A stretch of DNA of 64,000 nucleotides from Acanthacorydalis orientalis (GCA_034766995.1 CM068322.1:13229310-13293309); one strand, 5' to 3'; counted from the first letter of the stretch, positions 11,991 through 25,626 are shown. Notes: generated from the letters alone by a model not told the origin. Program-made: numbers and translations.

Positions 11991-12791
11991 GCTTACTAAT
12001 TTTATTTAAGTCAAAAACCAACTTTACGAACAGTATGTAATTAACATTGTTCCTGACAACAGATTAAATTAGAATGAAAAATGATAGGAATTGTTAATTT
12101 GTAAGTAAACAGAAATGTTATAAAATAGAAATATTCTTTCACTATTTATGAGTGTTTATCACTTTTATCACACTTTAAGTAATAGATTTGTAAAGAAGAG
12201 ACGCTCAAATATTTTCTCGAGTACCATTTTCTTCATATCTCAAAGATTTACTAAAATTCAGTTCAGCTTATTTAGTAAGTTGGTAAGAAATAAAAAAGAT
12301 ATATATTTATACTGCAAGATGTTTGGTACAATTTCTTTATTTACTTTCATATTTTTCATGTTAAAGCAAAAAATATTGAAGAAAACATCACAATCATAGA
12401 CAAGAATCTAACGTTATCTTAATGAAAAATAACTTTTCTTCCAAATATATCATTTAAAAAGTATTTTTTGTTAATATTTAATTTTATGACAAAATTTATA
12501 ACAGCTAAATTATAAACTTTTATTAATATATTGCATTTATTATTTATTATTAATTAAAGAAATAACAGAAACTGTTATCCCACCAGTAAGATAATGTATT
12601 TTTTTTGTGTGGAGAGTTAACTTCGATGAATTTGATGACTGTTCGTGTTTTTTGCACTACTTATGATTCATCCGCTTATGATTATCTAATATATATCGAT
12701 ATTCGGATAAAGTGTTCTTTAAACGTATAGAGTTTTTCTTTATATATTGTTACTAAAAATAAAATATATTTTTATAACGGTTGCTATAAAC

Positions 12792-12844
<53 letters not shown>

Positions 12845-13182
12845 ATTCGACCATTCATTATATATAATTATTTATGTGCACTTTTTAAGTCTTACGAATA
12901 AATTGAATTTTCTTATAAAACGGCAATAATTGTATGAAATTAAATTCACGAAGGATATTTTAATGCGATCGTTTACATTCTTGAGTAACTAATAATTTGC
13001 ATAATAACAATATTTCTTTCCGGCACCATGTTTTACTTAATACAGGTTATATTGTATATATTAAAATTGATATGCGTCTTAAATCAAGATTTTTCGAAAT
13101 CACATTGTATCAAAATATATTTTTTGCAACATATGTTAATTAATTAAATAATAAATAATAAATTTAATTACATATCCTTTGG

Positions 13183-13244
<62 letters not shown>

Positions 13245-13263
13245 ATATATACATGTATATATG
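11988..13263. other. AT-rich stretch without recognised genes
   Basis: Contains TA tracts 12796-12842 and 13185-13236, the latter followed by a short TGTG run. An 83-codon open frame at 12148-12399 is hydrophobic and AT-driven, without recognised motifs or splice sites, and is not called as a gene. Confidence 0.55.
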
Positions 13264-13546
13264 CAGTAGCGCACCCAGAGGAGGACAAGAGGTCCTGGCT
13301 CTCCCCAAAAGAAGAAGGAAACAAGATTAGAAAAAAAATCATTTCGCGAAAATGCTCTTATATACACAAAGAGATTAATGTAATCACGACTGAAGTAATT
13401 CAAGAGCTTTGTAAAAAGAAAAGAAAACGATTTTATTCTTTAAATACATTTTTATAATCATCTAATGAATTTTATTGAATTCACATTAAACGTTTTTTAT
13501 CCGTTCAATTCGCTTCCCCCACGACTAAATTTTTAATACACCACTG
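13264..13546. mobile_element. hAT-like MITE (283 bp)
   Basis: The left end CAGTAGCGCACCCAG and the reverse complement of the right end CAGTGGTGTATTAAAAA start with the CAGTGGCGTA-type terminal sequence of many hAT-derived MITEs. The 8 bp on each side (TATATATG and TATATATA) agree at 7 positions, compatible with an 8-bp target duplication, but both are low-complexity so this is weak. No transposase motif is present inside. Confidence 0.5.
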
Positions 13547-14830
13547 TATATATATTATATCTTAGAGGTAATTCAAATTTGTCACGTAATTAAAAGAAAT
13601 GACCTCGGTGTGAATGTTTATTATTGGTTATAACTTGACTGTGGCTGTTTTTTAAAAGAAGATTCGAAATTTTTCTAAAAATCGAGAGAAAAATGTATGA
13701 AGTAACGTGTATCAACTTGATTGAAGGAAATTAAAAACATCCGCATGAAAATTGTGCTTCGGAGATTGGAGTTTTTAACAGGACAAATAGTACAATCTAG
13801 CTTTCCGAATAGATATTTTTTTCAAAAAACATTATTGAAAAACTTTAAAAATCTTCAGATATGAATCTTAGTTACTATGTATGTAATCAAGATCATAATA
13901 CAAAATATAATGTTTATAAATAATTAGCTATCTATTTTCCAAACGTATGTTATTTTTTTTTTGTACGTGTAAAATAGATAAAAGAAAATTAAATATCTTT
14001 TAATGTGTCAGATTAGGTACAAAATGTAAAGATCATAATAAAATAATACGTTGTTTGTAGATGAGAATAAAGAAAATTTGACATTTTTTTGAAATTCAGT
14101 TCTGGTTTTCTGTCTTAAGCAAATAATTTTGATTCATTCAGTTTTCATTGATTGATAAAGTACACGTCGTTTTTACATGCTCCTCTATTCGGAAAAAATA
14201 TACATACATTTTTATATGTGCTATTATAAATTTATACTCGATATTTGTATGAGTTACTGGGAATAAAATATAAATAACATTTTTAAAATGAATGAACAAG
14301 TGCATTGAAATATATTTTTCTTGAAGAGAGGTACACGTCCGATTTTGTTAAGTGAGGAGGGATGTGATTCTAGAATATTTATTCTATTTTATTTTTAAAA
14401 TTATAATGAAATATTCACATTTCATCTCTAACGATAACTCTGTTTTAAAAATTCCTCACCTTCTTCCGCATATTGGTTACGAACTTTGATCGATATTACT
14501 ACTTGTGATCATTTTACAATTGTCTATTTATCCATATGCTGTCTCAAAACCATTCGATAGCCAAAATGCTTGTACATGATGTTCTATATAATGTCTTATA
14601 AAAATCTAATCCCTAACGAATATTTATTCAAAAACTTTGATGGAAAAAAGGTTGAATTCTATTTGTAATATCATATAGATATTTTATAAAAATAGTATGT
14701 TAAGATAAAAAAAGCCATAAAATAACGGCAATATAACAACTTAAAATTTATATATAGTTTAAAAAATTATTTTCAGATGATTACATTTTGTGTAATCAAC
14801 ATATTACAAAAAAGATTCAAAACACTAAAG

Positions 14831-14869
14831 TATTAAAAATGTCATATGTCGCTAGTGACATTTTTAATA
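14831..14869. repeat. 14-bp perfect inverted repeat (hairpin)
   Basis: The arms TATTAAAAATGTCA and TGACATTTTTAATA flank an 11-nt loop TATGTCGCTAG. It is not next to any recognised gene. Confidence 0.8.
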
Positions 14870-15197
14870 TTTTACTGTTACTCTAGAGTGAGGCTCAAGA
14901 GTACTGTTAAATTGGTTAATAATAAAGAAGGGTTTTAAAAAATAAGAGTGTTTCACATTTCAAGTTTCTTTTAGTTATTTCATTTTAATAAATTTATTTT
15001 TCGCTATCTTGTAATTAGCACTGTAAAATGTAATGCAAATACTTTTATGTAATATAATTCAGCTAAATATTTTCAAATAAAAAAAACATTTCTATAATTT
15101 CATTTCTCTTTTAAATAAGTTTTTAAACTATGCACTTATTTTCATTTTCGTTGAAAATATTTCTTTTTACACCTCTGTGTGTAAATGTTTTTATATT

Positions 15198-15198
<1 letters not shown>

Positions 15199-15238
<40 letters not shown>

Positions 15239-15251
15239 GTATGTATACTAA

Positions 15252-15303
<52 letters not shown>
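15199..15303. repeat. (TA)n microsatellite, interrupted
   Basis: Two TA runs separated by a 30-bp segment containing ATGTATGTATACTAATAAC. Confidence 0.95.
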
Positions 15304-15304
<1 letters not shown>

Positions 15305-16185
15305 CTATTATTATAATTGTTACAAAAGCATTTGAGCTTTTTATGTCTACAAAATTTTATAACAGATAGGAAATTTTATTAATTTTAATTTTTTTTATAA
15401 TTTATATACTCATTATAACCTACTATCCAAAAGTTAAAAATTATCAATTAGAAACTTTGCGTGAATATGAATTTTCTTTAACCAATGAATTTTTCTTTCA
15501 TACTACAAAGCACAAAAATATTTCCGACTAAAAATATTTAATTAATGATTACTGTTTATTTTTATTATTGTTTATGCGCATTTATATGTTGATGCCATAA
15601 TGAAAAAAACAATAATTAGAAATGATCAATAAATAATTATCAAACATCTTCGTTGAGACTTATTTTTGTGAGATGTGGTCTGAGTGAAAAATTAATTTGT
15701 GAAAATGAATTTAGCTATAGTACCACAATTATACAATGAATGCGAATAGTGTTTTAAAATTTGGATAACAATAAATATATCTTATTATTTTTTTTAAAAA
15801 AAAAACTCAAAAAGAAAACAACATTTTACCCAAAAAAATAGATTTGTCTATATGTGAGAATTGAGTATATGAATATATGAGAGATTAATTAAACATGCGT
15901 GACGTATAAATAGAAGAAATCCGATAGAATCGAAAAACGTGTAAATAATAATACTATTCAAAAGTAATTTAACGTTGTTATACTTAGTGACTTTTCTTTG
16001 CAATACGGAATAATTGTATAGTTAAAGAAAAGCAGTTACAAAGAAACTGTATATTAGTACTGAAAAAATAAACACGCGATTCTCGATTGAAGCATTTCAT
16101 ATTGTTTGTCGTTGTGGATATATGAGGGAAGTTATTATTTAAATCAAGTTTATTTAAAAAAAACTGTCGTTTCTTAATGTATTTG

Positions 16186-16188
<3 letters not shown>

Positions 16189-16248
<60 letters not shown>
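16189..16248. repeat. (TA)n microsatellite, 60 bp
   Basis: A pure TA run about 115 bp left of the deleted mariner copy at 16365. Confidence 0.97.
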
Positions 16249-16251
<3 letters not shown>

Positions 16252-16364
16252 TTCATGAAAATATTAGGAAATAAAATATAACCCCTTGACACTTAAATTA
16301 ATTATTAGAACCAACATATATTCAGAAAAGGTAAAAGTAAAGTTTTTCTATTAATAATTAAATA

Positions 16365-16932
16365 TTTGGTTGGTAAGAAAAAAATTTCAGTTTTTGTTTT
16401 GTGAATTCTAACCTTAACTTTTTTCAATGAAAGTGTCATTTCATCGTCTTCATCTTAATATCATTTTAAAGTGCATTTTTGGATTGTATTTTGGTAACAT
16501 AGACTTTGGGTTTTTTATTAATTTTGCTTTTAATTGTGCTGTTGAATTAAAGATGGAAAAGAAGCAAATAAGAGCAATTTTTTGATATGAGATTTAAAAT
16601 GTGCGATAAATCAGCAGAAACTGCTCGTAAACTATAAGATGCTTTTGGCGTGGGTACTGTTGAGGAACATACAGTGCAATGGTGGTTTCGAAATTTTCAT
16701 GCTAGGTACGAGAGCCTTGAAGATGAAGAAGGTTGCGGGCGTCCTTCTTCAGTTCATAACAACCAACTGAAGGTGTTAGTTGAATCAGAACCATGCACAA
16801 CAATTCGAGAGTTTGCATGAAAGTTAGGTATTTGTCATACAATAGTTCTGGACCACTTAAAATCACTTAAATTAAAAAAGTGTATATGAATTTGAAGTTC
16901 ATAAACACCAATTATTTTTTTTACCAACCTTA
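16365..16932 (+). mobile_element. Internally deleted cecropia-type mariner (568 bp), copy A
   Basis: Both termini survive. The left end TTTGGTTGGTAAG and the reverse complement of the right end TAAGGTTGGTAAA match the TTAGGTTGGT-type ends of cecropia-subfamily mariners (the Hsmar1 type), each bordered by TA. Inside, from ATG 16553, is the start of a transposase: MEKKQIRAIF, then after a frameshift AETARKL, DAFGVGT, VQWWFRNFHARYESLEDEE, GRPSSVHNNQLKVLVESEP. It then jumps after VLDHLKSL straight to the 3' end. About two thirds of the coding region is missing at the same point as in copy C at 62 kb. Confidence 0.8.
16553..16880 (+). pseudogene. Mariner transposase N-terminal HTH remnant (copy A)
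   Basis: This is the paired HTH region of a mariner transposase with an early stop at codon 11, a frameshift after it, a stop just before the DAFGVGT segment, and another stop in the second helix-turn-helix (REFA-stop-KLGICHT). The DD34D catalytic domain is entirely absent, so it cannot transpose itself. It could only have been mobilised in trans. Confidence 0.8.
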
Positions 16933-17820
16933 TATTATAGAACAGAACCATTCCGCTTAATTTATTTATTTATTCATTGTTAGATATGCCTTTTTTCAGT
17001 CTTACCAAAAATTTTTTGATTTTCTTATTATCTTGAAAGATTTCTTTTCATCTGATTGATATTTTTTTACACTTTAAGAAATTTTGGAGGAATCTAAATA
17101 TATGACAGATTACACTAAATCTGGAGAGTATGAATATATTTGGTTCAATAGTAGGAAATAATTATTTTATAAAGATGAAACTAAAGAGAAATAAACTCTA
17201 TAAAATTGTACAAAAAAAAATGGTTAATTTATTTCTCGATGACGATTTTAATGGTGTATTATTACTATTAAATGAAAATTATTAAAATGTATAAATGATA
17301 TTTTCAAGAATATATTTACTTAGCAGATTTTATAATGAATAAAATAGCAGTCTATTGGATTGACATTTCAAGCACAGCGCTTAATTTCTTAAGCCTATTG
17401 GTAAGAATTTCAAATGGAAAAGATTTAATAAAAAATAAACCAATAAATACAAGAATAAATCCAGAAAATTGAACTCTTTAATAAAATTTAAGTACTGATC
17501 ACGTAAACAAATAATAATTATTCTATTCATGTTCAGACAATGATTATCAATCAATATTTATTAATTAAAGATTGTATAACGGATAAACGAAAGACTTAAT
17601 GTTGATATTTTAAGTAGCAGCACGGAACTGCGTCTTGTTTTCTATCGATCGATGAACTATATTCGGTGCTCTATACCCAAGAGTCTTTTTCATTCGACTA
17701 CATCCGCCTCGACGAGACTTGGTAATCACAGTGATTAGGGTTAGATAGAAAAGCATTCATATAGCTGTACGCGTGTGTGTAACATTGTCTATTTTATGTT
17801 TACCATATATATGAATAAAG

Positions 17821-17856
<36 letters not shown>

Positions 17857-18696
17857 AGAGAGACAGATGATTGAAAGTCTGGAGTACTTTGTACATAAAA
17901 AACATGAGGACTAAGAATATTGTAAAATCTGGTGGAAAGAGGAGGATCTGTTCGAATATAAATATCGGTCATCACGGAAATTTTCATCAATTTTAATGGT
18001 CGATAGAAAAATAAAAATAAGTGGTATGTTTGCGACAAGATACTGCTGACAAAAATAATAAAACTGAAATAAACATTTTTGAACTTTATAGAACTTTAAT
18101 ACAAAAAAGTAGGTTTTAAGGGAAACTATTGATAAATTTTCAGTTATTTTATTCACTCGTTACAGAAATGTATGTATTTTTATACCTTTTTGTAAAGTTT
18201 AGTTTGTTTTCTTGATAGTTTTTGCAGCAACATATTTGTGTTGAATTCTATTTTAGACTAGAATATTCTTCCAATGAACCGTACAAAATGAGTTTGATGA
18301 TGCATTTTAGATATAAAATATAATTAAGAAACATATATAATAATTGTAAGCACACAGAAAGAGTCGAAATGATTGAATATGATCCTTCATTACAATTTTC
18401 ATATACCTCTTTTAAATATTATATATGTAACGGTATTTCAATCCTGCTGTACTTCAAGTAAAAATCTTTTTTTGAAGTGGAAATGTCGTTTCCAAATGTA
18501 AAGTAGTTTAATTTAAAGTTAGTATTTCATTTTAATTAGTAAAATGATAAACACAAATAAAATATAAAAGAGACATTTAATATATCTTTGTGTTATATGA
18601 TGTAAAAAATGAAGACGAGGCGCAAATTAATAATAATAATATCCTTTTTTTTGAAAAATATAATGTCAAATGATAATCATGTAATATAGTTTAAAT

Positions 18697-18741
<45 letters not shown>

Positions 18742-19382
18742 GTCTATATATAATAAATAACTCTATCGTACAACTTCTATAAAACAGAAAAATTTTTTAT
18801 GTAAATACGCCGTTCCCTCCGTTACCCTCTTCTAGCAGCACATTAACCACTTGTATTCCCGATCATTTCCTATATTTTACGGATCGTCATGTTCGTCGAT
18901 TTAAATGAAACAGTATTCGGGTACAGCCCGTTTACAACTTTCAGTTTACAGAACAACACAAATCAATTACGTATATCGTGTAGTTTGTCGTGAAGTTTTA
19001 GAATAAGTTTACAATAAGTTATAACAACTTTTCCCAGTTTCATTACTTTCAAGGTTTCATTTAAAATCAAGAAATAAATTTCATTGTATAATATCTTTAT
19101 TTCGTTTTTTATTTAAAAATTGGTAATACTTAACGAGAGAGAGAGCGAAGTGGGTGGGAGAGGAGCATCCCGGGGGTCAGCGAGCGTAGCGAGTAGACGG
19201 CAGAGTATTCTGGTATTTGAAAAAGTAAAAATGAACTGCAGTAAAGGAAAAAAACGATGTTACTTTCAAATAATTTTTCTCAATTTGTATTATCTGCCGA
19301 ATAAATTCATACAATAACAATATTTCAACCCCATATAAGAAAAGAGGCACCTTTGAATGTTATTTAAAAAAATGTTTAATAA
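16933..19382. other. AT-rich stretch without recognised genes
   Basis: Contains TA tracts 17824-17854 and 18701-18739 and two somewhat GC-richer patches, about 17610-17790 and 18810-18960. At 19132-19205 lies a purine-rich GAGAGAGAGCG run followed by CCCGGGGGTCAGCGAGCG. A short open frame there has no recognised motif. Nothing coding is supported. Confidence 0.5.
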
Positions 19383-19877
19383 TTAGATCTACAAATTAAT
19401 TCGGTGCCTTTTTTATACAATCTTTACGGAAAAGTGGAATACATTTCAATCCTAAAAATATTCCTCATTATTATATATAATTTTGCTCCATTTGTCGAGT
19501 AACTGATGAATATCTAGTCGAAAAAAAGATGGCGGAATTGAGTCGATGCAGTTTTAATGTATTTTCGGACCATTTACAATGTTTTAGCATTTTTTTATAT
19601 TTAATGCGTCATAACACTTTCCCCACAAGCTGAATAAATGCTTTCTACGGCTCTGGCAGCATTTTTTTCAACTGGAATCCTAATATACTGCTTTTCGGAC
19701 GCTATTATGTTCACTACTGTTTTGCAAGGTTATGTTAACTGATTGGTCAAGGTATAAATTATTTTTAAATGTTAAGGCTGGCTCTTTAAAATCCTAAAAT
19801 GACGAGAAAATATTTAAATTTGAAACAGAATTATGAGTGATTTAATTTAAAGGAACCGAATTAATTTTTATACCTAA
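19383..19877. mobile_element. Non-autonomous TIR element (495 bp), copy 1
   Basis: The left end TTAGATCTACAAATTAATTC and the reverse complement of the right end TTAGGTATAAAAATTAATTC form terminal inverted repeats. TA follows the right end; the left flank is AA, so any TA duplication there has decayed. The interior matches, in the opposite orientation, the element at 48058-48559 along its whole length (for example the shared strings GAGTAACTGA, TTTTAGCATTTTTT, TGACGAGAAAATATTT). Ends of the TTAGGTGTAC type are typical of mariner-like elements, so this is probably an internally deleted mariner. No transposase motif was recognised. Confidence 0.75.
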
Positions 19878-22048
19878 TAAATACTTTTGAAATAAATAGT
19901 ACGAATAGGTTATTAGGTTTGTTCATTATTGGAAGTAATTTGAAATTGATGAATAGTTTAATTGTAATATATCATAGATTTTTCTTCAAGAAGAAATGAA
20001 ATATATAGCTGTGTTTACGCTTAAGTAAAGCGTGTTGAAACTGATTTCAAAAAATAATAAATTATGATTTGTAACATAAGAACTATCAAAATTGACTAGT
20101 ACAAGATAATAGTGGTTGAAAGTACAATTCATTGAAAAATATCGTTAATTGGTAAATATTTCATTTTTTATTTCATATGGAGCATCTTTTAAATATGAAG
20201 AAAAAACAAGTGTTAAACATCACTACATTTGTCATTGTTCCCCTTATCTTTCTATAATGAATAATGTATTCAAAATTGATTAATTTTCCTTCATCAATAT
20301 AATGTTTATGAATAATTTTTGTTCAAATTAATTTATATAATTTTTCCATAGGAACTTTAATTTCCCGAGAATTTTATTATTTGGAAAATAAAATTTAATT
20401 AATCGTAAAAAATCAATTGTCGAGACTAATTTTATCAGTATTAATTTTTTTCATTATCAGATGACAAAATACTAGCTACATGTTAAATTAAAATTATAAT
20501 TTTAATATGAAAACGTTGTCATTTTTAATTATAAAATAAGTCCGTTATTCATTAATTATATACGATATTAATTACAAAATAAATTACAAGTAATTTTTGT
20601 CAACTTACTCCTCTCATTTAAACTTTTCATTATTTGATCAGTTTTTAGTAAACGTGTCAAGATATCGAAAATTATGGCAATTTTATGAAATATTTTACAA
20701 AAGTTTTATAATTATAAACATAATAACCTTAAATGCTTTATAAATTTTGAACTTCGAAAACTTTTATAAAATACTAAAACCAACAATTATTACTAATGTA
20801 TTTATTTTATACAAAGATTATAATTTAAACGAATTTAAGTTTTTATACAATTTTAATAGGAATAACAAGAAATAATTTATATTATAATATTACTTTTAAC
20901 GTTATATTAAAATTGATATTCGAAATAAACAATTACCTTTATCTGATTGTTTACAGTTTGATAATAGCCTTTTCCATATAATGTTTTCAGGTTTTCTTAT
21001 TGGTAATTTCGTAAATTATTTTCTTATTATTACAAAAATTTAAGTGTATAGACAAAAAATCAGAATATGAACAAAGTTTATTGAAACTATATTATTGGAA
21101 TTTTTTAATTGAGTCATTGTTTTTCATTAGTTTTTGAATCTATGTTTTCCTCTTTTCAAAACAATACTAAAATCTGAATAGTTATAAAAATTAAAACTTT
21201 TTTTTATTTAGCTCTGTTGTTAATAACATCCTTAAATATTAATTTCTATTTTTTTAACGAAGAAATACATTGGATTTATGGTTTGATTTTAAAATATATC
21301 TTTTTTTAATATATGTTGTAATTATACATTTAAATTATATATATATTTTACAAATTCAATATAAAATAGTATTAAGATTTTATTCCTAATAATATTTTAA
21401 AATTTATTTTCCACTAACAATTATTATATTATTATTCTATCCGCATTTTGTGGGTCACATGCGAGTTTTTTGTTTTACAACTAGTTTTAACTTTCATCAT
21501 CTTTAGGTAGATCTTGAGCTGTTCACGATATACCTGTAGATGAGTCAAAACTGGTAGTTGAAGAAACGATTTCGTACATGACCTCTAAGATTCGCTTAGA
21601 AAATTGAGAAACAGTTACAGAGAGAAACAAAGTAATAAATATAATAAATAGCTCTTCATTACAAAAAGTATATTAAATACGTAATATTAATTTTCCATAT
21701 AAATAATATTTTTACTTCAATTTTTTTCAAACTGAGCAACTAAATTCATTAAAGTATGTTTTAAAAAGATTTGTATTTTAATTTTCTTAAAGAAAACAAC
21801 TTTTCAGTGAAATCAAAACTTATGGCATTTAGTTACATAAATAAATGAAATTAAAGAAATATTAAAGAATGAAAAATATTTTTTAATGACTATCATAATT
21901 GGATATTTTCAAGTATTTTTTTCAAATAAATTACATTTGTTTTACATCTATGTGAAATTAAATTAAATGTATTATATAGTATTAGTCTGTATACATATAA
22001 AAAAAAATATTTCTTTAAGTCACATATAAGGTACGTGAATGTATATAA

Positions 22049-22089
<41 letters not shown>

Positions 22090-22150
22090 ATACATCTGTT
22101 AGCGTGTGTTAAAATACATGCGTGCAAATGCCATTGGCAATGATGCTTAC
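19878..22150. other. AT-rich Beat-gene intron/flank without recognised genes
   Basis: Downstream (3' on the gene strand) of exon 22151-22286. It is very AT-rich with few microsatellites except the TA tract 22048-22089 next to the exon donor. The patch 21450-21600 has slightly higher complexity. No further Ig exon was recognised. Confidence 0.5.
22048..22089. repeat. (TA)n microsatellite beside Beat exon donor
   Basis: An interrupted TA tract about 60 bp downstream, on the gene strand, of the exon's gtaagc donor. Confidence 0.9.
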
Positions 22151-22286
22151 GTATGACAGTGAGCTCCTGTTCCGGGGACTCCATCGTGTAAATTGGGGCA
22201 TCTAAAGACACCTCGCAAGTGTATTCACCGCTTGCAGCGAAATCCAAATGTATCAGCTTGATGTGTTTGTCATTACTTTCAGACAG
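22151..22286 (-). CDS. Beat-family Ig-domain exon (C-terminal half of Ig domain 1)
   Basis: This internal exon of 136 nt has acceptor ctgtttcag just above 22286 and donor gtaagc from 22150 down. It starts in phase 0 and ends in phase 1. It begins LSESNDKHIKL and contains the classic Ig strand-F signature DFAASGEYTCEVS, where the cysteine pairs with the one in the 52-kb exon. It continues DAPIYTMESPEQELTVI, matching the CEVS-x-(D/E)AP segment typical of Beat proteins. The start phase equals the end phase of the 52-kb exon, and the two peptides join into one complete Ig domain with no missing strand, so no exon need lie between them. The following exon (second Ig domain) should enter in phase 1 on the minus strand below 22151. 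I did not recognise it, so the next intron may exceed 22 kb. Confidence 0.85.
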
Positions 22287-23055
22287 CTGAAACAGAAAAT
22301 ACGTTGTTATATTCTGAAAACCGTTCTATGTTTAACAAAGTTGTTATTCTGGATGTTTGTAAATTTAGTTGAGATAATATTAAGTTCTAAATAACTCGGG
22401 GAAGTGTTAAAAATATTTAAAATGGAAAGTTAAGATCTTTTGTACAAATTAATTCCATTTAAATTTTGTGATTAAAATTGATATCATTGAACTTAAAGGA
22501 TATGAAAATATATTAATTGTAATAATATAAAAAATATTGATTATTGGTGAGTTCATAGAAAAAGAAGGAACAACATTCAAATTTTTTTTAAGAAAAATTA
22601 AACGTATAAATATATTTTCTGCAATTATTTTATTTAAAAACGGAACAGGAAGTATGAAACTATTAAATATATTAATAGATTATTATTGTTTGTTTTTAAT
22701 TATATACTTTAAAGAGAGTATATACTTATTATATACTTTATATACTTATTATACTTTTGAGATGATATACTTTAAAGGTGTATTTTACATATATACAACT
22801 TTAAATAATACTGGTGATTATAATTATTTATTATACTTGCAATGAATTTATAAACGTTACATATTATAGTTATCAATTATAGGTCTGATTACTTGAAGTT
22901 CTTTCTAGCTACAAGATAAGAAAATATGTGCCGATTATATATTTCTTAAGGAAGTTTGATCTCAAATACTTGTAATATAAGAATGAATTTAATTATAGAA
23001 GTAAATCTCTTTTCGGAGACTTTTTACATGAGGTACATACTTAAATCTGGATAAT

Positions 23056-23096
<41 letters not shown>
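22287..23096. other. Intronic AT-rich sequence
   Basis: No gene recognised. At about 22690-22790 a short imperfect tandem repeat of a TATACTTATTA-like unit is present. An open frame of about 100 codons at 22537-22845 is an AT-driven Ile/Tyr/Leu reading through that repeat. Confidence 0.55.
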
Positions 23097-23860
23097 CGAG
23101 GGGGGTTTACAGATAATTTTGTTTGATGTTAAGGATAACAGCTTTAGTTTCAAAGGGCACTTTATTTTTTAACATAATCACCTCGAAGCTCAACAAACTT
23201 GCTCCAACGTTTGTCTAGCTTCGTGATTCCGTCCCAGAAGTAGGTTTCTTCGAAGTCCTCAAAATAACCGTTTGTGGCCTCAATCGCCTTTTTATTAGGC
23301 TCAAATCGTTTTCCAGCCAGGAAAATTTTGCGTTTCGAGAACAGATGGTCAAAGGAGTCTAATCAGGAGAATACCGTAGATGTGGAAGAATTTCAAACTT
23401 TAATTAGGCTAATTTTGGCTGAGCAAGAACTCTTGAATAAGCCGGTGCGTTGTCATGGCGAAGCAAAACTTTTTTTTGGGCATTCCGAGACGTTTTTCTG
23501 CGCTGTGTTCTATTTTTCCATATTGGCCAGTAACTGTTTTTTCCATTTGAAGATAGTTAATCAAGAGAATTCCTTTCGCATCCGAGAAAACTGACATCAT
23601 CACCTTTCCAGCGTAGTGAATCATCTTTGCTTTCTTCGGAGCCCTTTTATCGCATTCAGTCCATTGTTTTGATTACGTTTTCAATTCTGGTGTGTAATGG
23701 CGAATCTAAGCTTCATCTATGACCACAAAACTTTGCATGAAATCCATTGGATTTTTCTTAAACAGTTTCTATAATTCAGTTGATGTTCGCGTACAAATTC
23801 GTTTTTGCTCTGCAGTGAGAAAATGAGGCACCCATCTTGCGGAAAGATTTCGATCCTAGT
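23097..23860 (-). mobile_element. Truncated irritans-type mariner
   Basis: The 3' end of the element is at the left: CGAGGGGGGTTTACAG next to TA, right after a (TA)n tract (23062-23092). The coding part runs on the minus strand and keeps the C-terminal two thirds of a transposase. The N-terminal HTH part and the other TIR are missing beyond about 23860, where the sequence turns into ordinary AT-rich intron. It lies about 0.8 kb inside the large Beat intron. Confidence 0.8.
23162..23850 (-). pseudogene. Irritans-type mariner transposase pseudogene
   Basis: The minus-strand reading, with frame changes, gives LSARWVPHFLTAEQK, then FVVIDEA in place of the usual V-T-x-D-E-T-W motif, RHYTPE, a KQWTE segment, then GKVMMSVFSDAKGILLINYL. 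The AKKK(F/V) region follows, and the tail ends RGDYVKK before a stop at 23162-23164. The block order W-V-P, D-E, H-Y-T-P-E, F-W-D-x-x-G-I, D-Y-L is the irritans-mariner pattern. Stops occur after DEA and in the inter-motif regions, and tryptophans of the D-E-T-W and F-W-D motifs are lost. It is inactive. Confidence 0.8.
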
Positions 23861-25626
23861 TACTCTTTAAATCACCTACACGTATATATTTAGAGTCGAA
23901 CTTGATTATATCGATCTCATATATACTGAAGTTTGATCTCGAATAGATATATTCAAGCATAAGATTAATATATATATATATATACTGAATATATCAAGCA
24001 CAAGATTTATATATATATATACATACATACATATATAGTAGAGTTTAGTATTGTAAATTTCTTTTTTGTGATTTTTATATAAGACACACATGTAAATTAA
24101 TCAGAATATTTTTTAAATATATATATATATATATATACATACATAAAATATTGAGTAGATTATATTGTAAATAAAAGGGCTTATATGTAGTCTTATGTAA
24201 TCGGCAAATTATTAATTAGATTAAAAGGGATATCAAGGTAATTAATTATATATTAAATTAAAGTAATATTTATCATATTATTCGTAGTTAGTTTAATATT
24301 TTCTTGTAATTTGAAATAAATAGCGAATAAAATTGAAATATCTAATTTTTTTTCTAAATTGTAAATGACTGCAAACTTAAATATAATCGTACAGAAGACA
24401 ACTTGAAACACAGATATTGTGAAAATATACATTTGTTACTGTAGTTAAGTTTACGTTTACATATGAATTGCTCTGTAATTTGTGGGGTAAGAACAAACAT
24501 TTATTTGTGAAGCATATATATTGTATTTCTAATTCGTTCGACTTCAAATATTAAGGCTGGATAAAAATAAACCAGATCTAAAAGTATATTCTAATAGTGA
24601 GCAGCTGAATACTCTGAATAATTCATTACATTAAGACATTTTTACTTTTATAAATATTTCATAAATTATTTTACATCTCGTTGGGAAAATGCACTGAATT
24701 CACTTTTTGCTTCCTTATAAAATCTTATTCTCAATTTGATAACACAAGTTACATTTTTTATTAAATTTTGCTCATTAATTTGTAAAATTAAAGTATATAT
24801 ATATAATGTTTATATTTATTTAAAATCGAATTTTATTTATATAATTATTACGAAAAGAAAGTTGATAACAGTCAAACTTTCTGAAAAATCAGCAGTTTTT
24901 TCGGTATTTGAGATAAAACGCTACAGTGCTTTGACAACGATGTGCTATAAAATAAAGTTTTTTTTATGATTCATTACGACTTTTATTTTATCTATAACAG
25001 TTCTTATTTTATATTTTACTCTAAAGTACTTTTATATTTCTGTTACCATGTTCATAACGTTAAAAACATTTTTTTATTTATATACACTTTTCCTATACTT
25101 CTTATATCTTTAACGAAACAGTAGAACCTTTTAAAGTTTTCAATAAGATTTCATCGTTATTTTCAGTAAACTTTTTTTATTAAATATTTTTTTAAAATTG
25201 AATTGTTTCGTTATTTATTGCTTTTTTACTTTATTATTTACTCGTCCTTGCTGATATAATTTATTTTCAAATATTAAGATGGAAAAAGTAATTCTATTGT
25301 CTATCTACATTATATATACAGGGTATTTCAAGTAATTTACCTTAAACAAGAAAGAATTTATCTATATCTAATTTTAATTTATATAATATAGAGGAAGTTA
25401 ACGAATGAAAATGAAGCTTTTGTCTTTAGGCAATAATTAGAATATAATTTATCTCTTCATTGATGGCGAAGTTAGATGTGAATAGAAGGAAATTCAGAGA
25501 ACTAAAAATAAAGATGACTGAATGCAATCAATATATTTGAACTTGGTTCTATTTCAATTGAATAGTGTTGGTTTCTGACTTTTTTTTCTAATTACATAAC
25601 ACATAAACACTTGAAACAAACTCGAC

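Larger units (their letters stand above)
13547..16364. other. AT-rich stretch without recognised genes
   Basis: Contains (TA)n tracts 15199-15303 and 16189-16248 and a hairpin at 14831-14869. Remaining open frames are readings of TA repeats or lack motifs. Confidence 0.55.

Noticed and set aside
19120..19317. 65-codon plus-strand frame starting in a GAGAGA run
   Set aside because: The beginning is simple repeat and the rest lacks motifs and splice sites.
22537..22845. 102-codon open frame in the intron
   Set aside because: AT-driven composition, partly built from a short tandem TATACTTATTA-like repeat, no motif and no splice sites.
23274..23594. Plus-strand 106-codon frame
   Set aside because: It is the antisense shadow of the minus-strand irritans mariner pseudogene.
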